DNA from: Euleptes europaea
Lineage: Eukaryota; Chordata; Lepidosauria; Squamata; Sphaerodactylidae
DNA length: 64,000 nucleotides
Direction of reading: 5' to 3'
Assembly (NCBI RefSeq): GCF_029931775.1
Contig: NC_079312.1
Location: 122,944,872-123,008,871, forward strand
This document shows positions 23,501 to 35,500 of the stretch, in pieces. The translations under genes and the position numbers were made by a program. The notes beneath the pieces are model-generated. The model had not been told where the DNA came from, did no database searches, and worked only from the letters and a program-made list of their open reading frames with translations. Numbering within the stretch: the first letter of the stretch is position 1; each line of letters starts with the position of its first letter.

Positions 23501-26500
23501 TGACCACTGAGGAAGGCCTACTCAGGCTGAAACGCATATGGTCAAGCATTGGTTATTTACCAATAGCCAGCGTGGTGTAGTAGTTAAGAGTGGTGGTTTG
23601 GAGCAGTGGATTCTGATCTGGAGAGCAGGGTTTGATTCCCCACTCCTCCACATGAGCGGCGGGGGCTAATCTGGTGAACTGGATTTGTTTCCCTACTCCT
23701 CCACACAAAGCCAGCTGGGTGACCTTGGGTCAGTCATGCTCTCTCAGTCCCGCCTACCTCAAAGGGTGTCTGTTGTGGGGAGGGGAAGGGAAGGTGATTG
23801 TAAGCCGGTTTTATTCTGCCTTAAGTGATAGAGAAAATCGGCATATAAAAACCAACTCTTCTTCTTCTACATTGTTTGTATCAACTGTACACAAGAATTT
23901 TATAACTGATTTTTATATGTAGCCTGTATTCCATGCCCTGTGTTTTTAGCAATTTGACTGTGTACACCTTGCCATAAATGTAATTATTATGTTATATTGA
24001 ATAGTTTGTAGTCAACCTTTGAAGCTCTGTCTACATATTTGGTTGAGTCTCCCCCCCCCCCACTTTTTGTTTTTCTAATGAGCTTATTTACAGGACTGAA
24101 AAGTTCAGCTTAAAAAAACTAGTAAGAAACATCCTGTTGTTCTTATTCTCAGAATAAATCTTAACAATAACGACTCCTACGCTCAGAAGGCAGAAGTTAT
24201 TTTGTTTTGTTTTTTTAATCACTAGTTTTTCTTAAGGGACAAATCTTTGAAATGTTTAGTTAAAGAGCAATCCCCAAAGCGCTGTCTGTGTACATGCCCC
24301 ACCGACATGAAAGGGATGTAAGTAACAGCAGTGCTTGGACCATTGCCTTTCCATCAGCCCCCAACTTCATCAGTGAACTGCAACAAGGCATAACAAAAAT
24401 GCATGCACCAATTTACCCACCAAATGTATTTTCCAGTTTGCTGTGAATAAACACAACTGTTGTGTCTTCTTCTTTTGTTTCCCCACCCCCATCTGTTTCT
24501 CCTTAATTTAAAAGACAAGACATGCACCTAGGATGTTCTAAACTCAATTTCTTTTTTCTGTGTGGTGTGGCTATGGTATTTATTTCCTGGTGTGGCTGCA
24601 AATTTGTCCATATCACGTTTTTTCAAATGCATGCCTTTCTGCCCACTGGGATGGATGGTCACAGACAAAAATAAATGACCGCTGTGTATGAAAACTTCCT
24701 CCCATAAGAACTAGATTTCTGGATTTTGTGTAGCTTTAAAAAAATGCTCAGGAATTGTGCAGTTTTGCACATTTGTTAGTTGGGCCTCCATAGAACTAAG
24801 TGATCCTATGACAATATCACTAACCCTTCCGACATACATGGTAAGCAGAAAATTACACAATTGGGCTATTTTGCCAACATGCTTTTTAAAGGCTGGGGGA
24901 GAAGAGCCTAGGAAGATAACAGAAATTAAAACACAATCATACTCCCTAATGGTCTTACAATAACCCAGACTATAGATGTGATGCTTGGAAAAAGATAAAC
25001 AGATATAAATGCATAGTAAACGGCGTGTACTAACACCACAAGAGAGAGAACTAAGAGATACCCTAGGTCAGAGTTAGGGGCAGCATGCCTGCACAGGTGC
25101 AAAACAGCATCACAGGAATGAGTCTGCTGTCCATCTTCCCAGGGCCAAAGAAGGGAATTCTCTTGGCTGTAGTGGTTTTAAAACACATAAAGAATCTCCA
25201 AGATTCTGAAAACTACACACTAAGCTTCAAGGCCTTACTATCTTCAACATGCCTAACGACCCAAACAATGTCCATCTCAATGGTGACCACTGGAAATGTG
25301 TGAATGGTGTGGTATGCTGGACTGGGTTTCTCACCTGGGCAAGCAGAAGCAAACATTGGTAAGGCATACTCTTCTTGAGTCTGATGGCGGTACCGTTGTA
25401 CAAACTCGTTCTGGCTCTCCAGAATACTAAAATCAGCAGCTATCATGGTGTCAAAGACATAATGTACTCCTAGAGGAAAACAATGGCAGGAACAGCACTT
25501 TAAAACATAATCAGATTCATTGTGGGGGATGTGTTGTTTTTTAGAACGCTCTGAATGTCCTTCAGCCTTTTCAAACAGCATGCTTGGGGGGGGGGTGGGC
25601 TGAGATAGTCATGCTCCTCTGACAGAATTCCTTCCACTAGTGCCGTGTTTCCCCGAAAATAAGACATACCCATAAAATAAGCCATAGCAGGATTTCTAAG
25701 CATTTGCGCAATATAAGCCATACCCCAAAAATAAGACATAGTGATAGGCGTGGCTATGCAGCGTACCAAGACTTCCCGCCAGTTCGCTGTTCCCGGAGAG
25801 TTTCCTCGGCCTCAGACCACTCGTCCTGTAGCCCCGCCCGTTTCCCCCTGCCATGCCCATTCCCGGAACAGAAGACATCCACAGTAAGACCTATTTTGGG
25901 GCTTTTCTCTATAATTTTTCTCCTGTGTGTGTGTGGGGGGGGGGGGGAGCAGAATCTGTATGTGGGGAGGGAGCAGTTTCTGTGGGTGGGGGGGAAGCCA
26001 AAGGGGGCTTTTGCCTGTTCTGAGGGGGGGGGTGCCCCCTGAGTCTCTCTCTCTCTGGTTTGAGGGGGGGGCTTCAGTTGTGTGTCCTCAGGTTTTCCCT
26101 CATTCATAAGATCGGTTAGGTCTATTTTGATGCTTGCTCAAAACTGGTTTTCAAATTGTGACTTAAAGAATGCATTTGCCTGGTCCTGAGTCCGGTGCAA
26201 AAGGGGAAATTCCACCCCATCCTGCTCCTTATGCATAGCTAGATGACTCTGTCCCTTTCCATGGTTTGCAAACTCCCCGGTGTCAGGTGTTGCTTTGCAT
26301 GGTTGCAAACATTTTGCTTTGCATGGTTGAAAACATGTTGCTTTGAATGGTTTGTATGGTTGCAAACGTGTTGCTTTGCATGGTTTGCATGGCTGCAAAT
26401 GTGTTGCTTTGCATGTGTTGCTTTGCAAACTTCTTCGCACCTGCCCCGCACTTGCTCCCCACAGCTCAGCTGTTGGGGCTGGGAGCTTTGGGCGTGGGTG

Positions 26501-29500
26501 GCAAGCTCTGCTAATTGCAAACCCCCATTGTCAGAGATGCACATTAAGGAGGGGGGACCCCTTTCGGGGCCCATATCTCAGCCCCCCCCCGACCCAATCT
26601 TTACAAAACTTGGGGGTTCTTGCAAGAAGGGTCCCCTCAAGCTATGCTGAAAGTTTGGAACCTCTACCCCCAAAAATGCCCCCCCGGAGCTGCGGAAAGG
26701 CGCGATTGTGTTTTTAGTGGCTTTATTCGGCCGAATTCGGACTTAACTATCTTTGAATAAATGTAGATTGTTGTACCATACTTAATAAAAATAAGACATC
26801 CCCTGAAAATAAGCCATAGTGTGTCTTCTTGAGGAAAAATAAATATAAAACAGTGTCTTATTTTCGGGGAAACACGGTAGTACTTTTTGGTGAAATCCAA
26901 GTTTTTGTTTGCAAGCACCTCCTTTGCCTGCAGCATGGCTGTCTAGGATTTTGGCCTAAGGTAGAATACCTTTCCCAACTTTTCTCCTTACTCCTGCAAG
27001 CCAGACTTAAAAACAAAATCCCTTAGACTCTTAAGGCATATATTCAGATGTACATGCGGAAGGAGGATCAGGATTCTGCTTGTCCCATTCCTTGCTGCAC
27101 CTGATTTCTAGGCCAATGCATATAGGCTCACAAGGATATGCAAGGATGGTGCATGCAGGGTCTAGGTTACTACAAATACATGAAGATCAAGTGTGGTAAG
27201 GAGTGGGGAGCAATGGGGGCAGTTATAATCTATACCCCTCCCCAATTTCTACAGGGATGGACCAGCTGCATGGGTCTCAGATTAAAAATTCTGTGCTGGA
27301 AATCTTCATTCTGTAATCCACAGTGGCACTGTAGGATTACAGACTTCTCAATTCCCTGAACACAGTTCCAAGACAGACTTATTAGTTGACTTCAATTATA
27401 ACCCACTTTTCTCCCATCATGGAACTCAAGATAGCACACATAAAGTTCCTAGAAGATCTCTTTCTCATCCAGGCACTGGCCAGACTGACCTGCTTAGTTT
27501 CGACGGGGTTGCTCTATCACATGACTTCCAACTATACCCAGGGATATACTCTGCTTTCAGCATTTTTGCACTATCTTCAGTACTGTGTTATTTCAGAACA
27601 GATTATTGACTGTGGGTGCCCTCATAAATGCATCTCCTGCTGAATAATTGCACAATCCTTTCTTATGACTTGGCACATGCTACAGAAATGTGCCAGGAAA
27701 GCAAAATGCAAAAAAGAGGGGGAAAATTGCTGTGTTTGTTTTTTCCCTCACCATAATAACCAACCTACCAAGACTTCTGAGGAAACCACAAAGCCTCTTG
27801 GCTGCTTCAGTTACAGAGATATTGAATTTAGCAGCAAAATAAGGCAAGGACTGAGGGCATATAGACACTGCCACCACTTTGTGTTTTGAGGTATCACATT
27901 TCTGGAAAACAACACACAACAAAACATACAGGTAGATTAACATTTAACAGTTCAAAGTATACCCTTATGGATCATAATGTTTTCTCGTATTTTATTAATT
28001 GTTCTGAGTCAGACATTGATCCAGTTTAAGTAAGGCTTCAGGAAGTGGCCATTTGCATCTCCCCTCCCCCCTGCTCACACTGCCACAATATATCCCCACA
28101 GGAAATACAACACTGTTCTAAGGAATCTGCCATTCTTTGTCCCTTTCCCCAATATTAAGGGCAGGAAAGAAAAAGAAAGAATACTGAAGCTGGCAGCTGT
28201 CACAGTACAGCAGTCGATTTCTCCAGACAAGAGAAATGCAGAGCAGCATTATGGTGGCTACTGGTCATCTTTCTTGGTCTCGTTGCCATAATGTCAGAAG
28301 GTGTCCCATGGCAGGCCACAGAGCAGCAGGTAAAGAAATATAGACTTGTGCTGAGACAAAAGAGGAGAGGAAGAAGGCTGTACATCTCCAGTTTTGGAAA
28401 CAAAGTGAAGAACTACACTCATGGTGGTAAGGTTGCCCACCTCCCTGTGGGGCCTGGAATTCTCTTGGGGCACTTTCACACAGCCCAAATAATGCCCTTT
28501 CAATCCACTTTCAGTGCATCTTAATGATCATTTGCAAGTGGATTTTGCCAGTTCACACAGTAAAATCCACCTTCAAAGTGGATTGAAAGGGCATTATTTG
28601 GGCTGCGTGAAAGTGCCCTTAGAATTATGACTGATGTCCAGACTAGGAGATGGTCTCCTGGAGAAAAATGCAGCTTCAGAGGGTGGACTGTATGGCATTA
28701 CATCCCTGCTGAGTGTATTCTCCTCCCCAAATCCCACCCTTACCAGGCTCAGCCCCCAAATCTCCAGGAATTATGGTGGTGATAACTCTCTTTCATTGGC
28801 CCCCATTGTGTTTCCTCCCAACTACATCCTACTAGGCGGTGTACAAAAATTAACTCTGGGCAATCGTCCTGCAGCAGCAAGGAATACCAGCAGGAGAACA
28901 TAACCCACAAGTAGATGAGCAGTCGGTTATGGGCATAAAGGAAGACACAGAACGTGAAACAATAGAAGCTTGTCAAGGATAATTACTAGGGAAAGAGAGT
29001 GAATGTTTTGGATATGGGAGTACAAAGTTGTAAGGAATTACTCCAAAAGACAGGAAAAAATAGGAAATGCAATATATTGGTAGTTCTTTTCTTCTTCTTC
29101 TTCTTCTTCTAAGAAGGTAGTTATCATAAAGTTCTAATTTGTCTTATTATTTCATTTTTCACCAAAAGCAGAATACTCTTTACACACACATTACCTTGTT
29201 AAGGTTTAGTACCCGGAAGAGCTCCTTCTGATTCTGCTGGAAAACTCTGACAGCTTCTTCTGAGGTTATACAATTTTCACAAGCTAGGCAGTCACTGAGG
29301 AATATTTTAGCATTAGCCAATTTATGGAATTCACTTTTCTGAAAATGAAGAACACCAACAAAAACTTGACAAAAATTCAACATGCTACTTGGCTCAGTTA
29401 TTCAAAAAATGCTATGAAGGGATACATGAACATGCTGCAAAAATTCTGCAGCTGGATCACCAGATTGTTAGCAGCTGGGATTGCCAGGAACGAAGAACAA

Positions 29501-32500
29501 GAGATGAAGGGCTTGGATCTAATGGAGATTTCTGCAGACAGAAAGAATTTCCATCAGCAGAGCAGGACTCCCCCCCTCCCATAACATCCCCCTGAAATTC
29601 TGCCTCTTAGAAGGGGCCAAGGAAGAGTTTGGGGTAAGAATCAGAGTTGGAAGGGACCACCAGGGTCATCTAGTCCAACCCCCTGCACAATACAGGAAAT
29701 TCACAACTACCTCCCCCCCACACCCCCAATGACCCCTACTCCATGCCCAGAAGATGGCCAAAAAAAACTCCTCCAGGATCCCTGGCCAATCTAGCCTGGA
29801 GGAAAATTGTTTCCTGACCCCAAAGTGGCGACTGACATTACACTGGGCATGCAAGAAAAGGCCACAAGAGCCAAGCACTGATGCAACCCTTCTTGCCCTC
29901 TCTCACATGATCTACCTAAGTTCACAGAATCGGGATTGCTGTCAGATGGCCATCTAACCTCTGCTTAAAAGAGCCAGAGGTCTGAAGCAGGAAGGGAGAA
30001 TCAATTAAAATCATCCCCTCCTTTCTTTCTGCAGAAATCCTCCATGAAATTCAACCCAATGAAAGAATGAGGTTTTGATCAGGGATTGATTTACAAGTCC
30101 TGATCACAGACAGTACTCTACTGAATTTACTTCATTTATACCTTGCCTTTCTCTTCCAATGAGGACCCAAGGTGGCTTACAGCGTTCTCTTCCATTTTAT
30201 CCTCACAACAAACCCAGTGAGGTAGGTGAGACTGACAGTATGTGCCTTGCCCAAAGTCATCCAGTAAGCTTCCTTGGCAAAGCGGGGATTCAAACCTGGA
30301 TCTCCCAAATTCTAAACCAACACTTTCACCACTGCACCAGCGACTCTCCTCAAAGGCCACAACAGCGATTTTTCAGCAGAAAGCAGGCCAGTATGCACCC
30401 AATCTACTTATCCTACAGTTGTAAGATGTCTAGTTTCTGATCAACAGATTTCTTTACATTTCCCAAATGTAAATTTTGGTGCCATCTTTTAATCCCATTT
30501 TTATCACTGTGTCTAGAGAAAGAGTACCATAAAATCACAGTCAAATTATTGACCAATTTGGAGCTCTAAGAAACGCCACGGAGCACTTGCATTTCTGGAG
30601 GCAAAATGGTCCAGAATAAGGGATATGCCCTTATTACACAAGACAGGGTCACGAGTAAGTGGCCTGTGGGTTGGATGTGACTCAGGAATCAATTTTATCT
30701 GGCCTGCAGTGGCCCAATCAGACTTAACTCAATGTATGGTTAAAAATGTCCCTGAGGTATCACCCAGAATATTGCTTTCAAATTATGTGAGAGTCAAGAC
30801 ATACTTAGCATTTTAATGTTACATTCTGTTCTGATTTATGCACGTAATGTTCTAGCCATACCCATGTGCACGTACTCTGCAAATATGACTCTCAAGTGTG
30901 GGAAAAATACCATGCCAAATGTGTATCCAATCACCTCTGTGGAGCAGGACTTTCCTGTTTCCCCCTCCATCCTAGCAAAGCCCACTGAGCCCTTGGGGCA
31001 GGGGGCATCGGCAGACTTTCAGGAGCCGCATAATGGGAAGGAGGAGCCAAAACAAGTGCAGCACCACCTTAATGCCTAACAACATTTATTTCAATGAGCT
31101 TTCATGAGCCACAGCTCATTTCCTCAGATATGTGGTACATTTAGAAGGAAGTTGCTATAAATTCAGTGGAACTTACTCCCAAGTCAGACAGAATCAAAAA
31201 GGGACCTGGCAACCCTATGTGTAAGACTTGGAATGAAAGAAAAAGACAAATGTCATTTTTATACTTGCTAGAAAGATCTGTGTCAATCATGTGAACTTCT
31301 TAAATAAAATGTGTAGCATAATTTACTCTTATTCTTAGCAGACAGTACTGAGCCAGATGCCCCAAGGGTCAGAATAGGTATAAAGCAGTTTCTGTGAAGT
31401 TCTGTAACAGTGACGCCATAGGGAATGTATGATTTATTTCAGTTGCATAAAGCCTATAGGAGTGTATAATGCTTTTCACAAACCAGCAGTTTATGAGATA
31501 ACAAAACAGAAAGGTACATTGTTTACTCACTGAGAAGGTCCTTTCCGCTCTGAAGTAGAAGGGCATCTTGAATCTTGGGTGTTTCTCGCTCCATTGCTAG
31601 GGGGAGGCAGGACTAACTAAACAACTTCCTGTCTCCCGGGCGAGGAACACCTTCACTTCCAGCTATTCTACAGAAAGCATGAGAGACAGGGAACAGACTC
31701 ACAACAATGAGTACCTTAAAACATTAACTATAACTTTATAACCATTGAACTATTAATTCTGATAGTGAACTGAGGCCATTTGGCTAGCAGAGGCCATGTA
31801 TCTGAGTGTAATTCCATCCTTGGAAGATGATGTACCTTCTCTGGGTGGGCAAGATGCCCTTCTACTTCAGAGCGGAAAGGACCTTCTCGGTGAGTAAACA
31901 ATGTACCTTTCCCACTCTGAAGGAAGGGCATCTTGAATCTTGGGATGTCCAAAAGCAATGACGCAATGGGTGGGAAGATCAGTCCTCATCATCTTCCACC
32001 ATGTGTTGCAGAATGTGTCTTCTGAAGGCTGCCTCAGCAGATGCCATAGTGTTGATCCGATGTCTGATGAAGGTAGACACGTTGGACCAGGTGGCTGCCC
32101 TGCAAATTTCCTCCGTCGAGGCTTGCTTAAAGAGAGCAGCCGAGGTAGCCACGCTCCGCAGAGAATGTGCCGTGATGCCTGACAGGACTTGAAGGCCACT
32201 AGCTAAGTATGCTTCCCTTATGCATAGTCTTATGGTGGAGCTTATGGCCTGATGGGACATGCGTGAACTCTTATTAGGGGCAGAAATAGAAATGAACATG
32301 AATTCCGTTTTTCTAATGCTAGCCGTCCTTGAAATATATATGCATATGGCTCTTCGTAAGTCCAGGGAATGCCAAGTCCACTCCTTTGGGGAGGAGGGAC
32401 TGGGGCAAAAGGATGGCAGATGCAGCTCCTGTGCCTGATGAAAGGATGAACCCACCTTGGATCTACACGCAGTACCACTTTCTCCTTGTGGAATACGCAT

Positions 32501-35500
32501 AAGTCTTCGCGGATGGAGAGTGCCCCCAGCTCCGAAACCCTCCTGGCCGAGGTAATAGCGACTAGAAATAGCATTTTCATCCTCAAGAATCGCAAGGGGG
32601 CCTCTTTTAATGGTTCTAAAGGTCTTTTGGTGAGTGCGGAAAGTACAGTGTTCAGCCTCCATGTTGGGAAGCGATGAATCACCAGAGGGGTAGATTGGAC
32701 CACTCCCTTGATGAAGGCTTTAATCTGTGGGTGAGATGAAAGAGAAAAACCGTTCTTCTCTGGGCACACGGAGGCGATAGCCGAGATTTTTTCCCTCAAG
32801 GTGGCCGCCCTGAGACCCTGCCTCACACCGTCCTGGAGGAATTCCAGCAGTTGAGGTAGGTTAGGCGAGGTAGGGTTGACCGTCTTACGAAGGCACCACC
32901 AAGAAAAGGTTTTCCATGTGTATTCATAAATCCTATTTGTGGAAGGATGTCCGGCTTTCAGAATAGTTCCAACTACGTCCTCTGATAGACCAAGATCTAT
33001 AAGCCTAGACCTCTCAACCTCCAAGAGGTCAACTGAAACCATCCTGGGTCCGGATAAGTCAGCGGGCCCTGTTGAAGAAGGTCCCATGTTATTGGTAGAT
33101 GCCAGGGCGTCGGGATGGACAACTCCATCAGGGCTGGAAACCATGGCCGTCGCGGCCAATTGGGTGCGATCAGAATTACTTCTGCCCTCTCGGATCTGAT
33201 CTCCTGATGACCTCCTGAAGTATCGGAAGCGGAGGAAAGGCGTACACTAGGCCCGGGGGCCAGCGGCTCAGAAGGGCATCCACCTGTTCGGCTTTCGGGT
33301 TGTAGAATTGTGTGAAGAACCATTCTACCTGTCAATTCTGAGGTGAGGCAAATTTTTCTGGCAAGGCCGTAATAAAGTGTTTGACTTTGAGGTGAGGCGA
33401 ACAGATCTACGATGGGAGCTCCGAATCGTCTGGAGATGGCTTGGAAAATTTGTGGATTTAACATCCATTTCCCTTCCTGAATGGCTTGGCGACTGAGCCA
33501 ATTGGCCTGTGTATTCAGTATGCCCCGGACAAGCTCCGCCCTCAGAGACAGAAGATGTTTCTCCACCCATCCAAAATGGCCAACGCCTCCTGGTGTAGGC
33601 GCGAGGAGCGTGACCCACCCTGTTTATGTGGGCCTCGGTTGCCACATTGTCCGTGCGTATGAGTATATGTTTGTTCAGCAGAAGTTTGTGGAATTTGAGA
33701 AGTGCTAGGTGCACTGCCTTGAGCTCGAGTAAATTGATGTGGAGTCAGGCCTCGGACTAATCCCATACTCCCTGGGCGTAGAGGTCTGTTGCCGTGGCGC
33801 CCCTCCCTTGAGACTGGGGTCTGTAAATACCTGTATCGGTTGATCGTGGATGTAGGGCTGCCCGGCCGTCAGATTGACCGTGTCGGTCCACCAGGATAGG
33901 CTTTTCCTGGTTGTCTGGTCAAGGATAATGGTTTTGTCTATTTTGTGAGTGATGAATAATTGAAAGGGACATAATGCTGCCTGAAGAGGTCGGGAATGGA
34001 ATCGGGTCCAAGGGATCAGGCCCAGACAAGAAGTCATAAGTCCCAGGAGACTCGACAGGGCCATAAGGCGATGCCGTGAAGTTCTTGCGGTGGATATGGC
34101 CACTGCGGCAATCTTGTGGGCCTTGTCCAAGGGGAGGTGTACCAAATTGGTCATGGAGTCTATGAGTACTCCCAGGTGTAGAATCTTTTGTGTTGTAACA
34201 AGTAAACTCTTGGTTCTGTTTATGAGATATCAGTGCTTTTCCAATGCGTTGACAACCCGAGTCGTGTGTTGGGTAGCCAGATCGAAGGATGGGGCACAAA
34301 TGAGAGGGCCGCCCAAGTAAGGATGAATTTGAATCCCTTCCTTTTGCAGCATTGCCACAATGGCCACCATCACCTTGGAAAAAACTCGGGGGGCAGATGT
34401 CAGTCCAAAGGGGAGTGCCCTGAATTGTTTGGGAGGACCACTGTGGTCGTCTCTGATCCTGCCTGAATCGCGATAAGGTATGGTAGGATCGAAAGGACTG
34501 AGAATGTTGGCCATAATGAGTATCCTTTCTTTGAGACTTAAGGAAGGTTTGGTTCTTGTCCTTAATTTCAGATAGCATCTTGTCCAAGCACTCTCCAAAC
34601 AGTTCCCCCCCTTTATAAGGGTGTGCCATAAGAGTGTTCTTGGCTCTGTAGTCAGTAGACCAAGGCCTGATCCAGAGAGCCCTGCATATGGCCGTATTAG
34701 AAGCCACTGCTCTGGATGCAAAAATCACAGCGTCTAGGGAAGTGTCCGCCATAAAGGAGGAAGCCTTTAACACCTGGGATAAACCCTCAGCTACTTTTTT
34801 TATCTGCCATGGGTAGAAGTTGTGTGAGCTTCTTAACCCAGGCATTAGATGCTGTAGCCATGAGTGCTATAGAGGTGTTGGCTTGAATGATAGAGCAGCC
34901 GCCTCATGTACTTTTCTGGAAAGGAAATCGATCTTCCTATCCGGTTGGTCTTTCACAAAACCAACTCCATCTTCGGCAAAAAAGTCGGAGGATTGAAGTG
35001 CAGTAACTGGAGCATCCGCAACAGGTAGCTCCAACATCTCCATGGCATAGGGAACCATTTCATAAAGTTTCCTGGCACTGCCAGAAAACTGATTTTTATG
35101 CATAGGCTTGTCCCATTCTGATCTAATAACCTTTTCAAAGTATTCTGGTAGTGGGACCTTAACTGACTGGGCATCACATTGTGGAAAATATTCCTTAGAG
35201 CCTATACATCTAGATTTGGGCTTGGACTCCTCAGAGACCTCAGCCTCTTCAGATAAATCTAAGGCAAATAAAGCCTTGGCCAAAAGGGCTTGAAAATCAT
35301 CAGGACAGAACAGCCGATGCTGCTGCTCCTGCATAACCGGGAGTTCTTCATCAGATATGAACTCTCCCTCCTCTTTATCATCAGGTTCTGAGGCTAGATC
35401 CACAGAGGAGTCATCGTCTCTAATGGGCTGCTGTTGGAAATTGTGTACAGATTTCATAGCAGCTTTGGTTGGCCATTGTCTGGAGGAGCCTGCCCTATTA

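Larger units (their letters stand above)
20137..25334 (-). other. NARF intron 5
   Basis: Contains the 5S-derived SINE at 20478-20709, the MITE at 20741-21016, a hAT-type MITE at 21340-21548 and a Sauria SINE at 23565-23869. 21.6-23.5 kb and 23.9-25.3 kb are unassigned. Confidence 0.55.
25470..27768 (-). other. NARF intron 4
   Basis: More than half is the mariner-like element at 25641-26878. The rest (26.9-27.77 kb) is unassigned. Confidence 0.6.
27902..29194 (-). other. NARF intron 3
   Basis: Contains a hAT-type MITE (from about 28431) split by the palindromic MITE at 28467-28619, and a (TTC)n run at 29089-29110. The rest is unassigned. Confidence 0.55.

Noticed and set aside
26138-26717. 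Cys-rich and repeat-rich frames of 100-135 codons on both strands
   Set aside because: They are translations of the minisatellite in the mariner-like element. The periodicity is nucleotide-level and the frames are not conserved.
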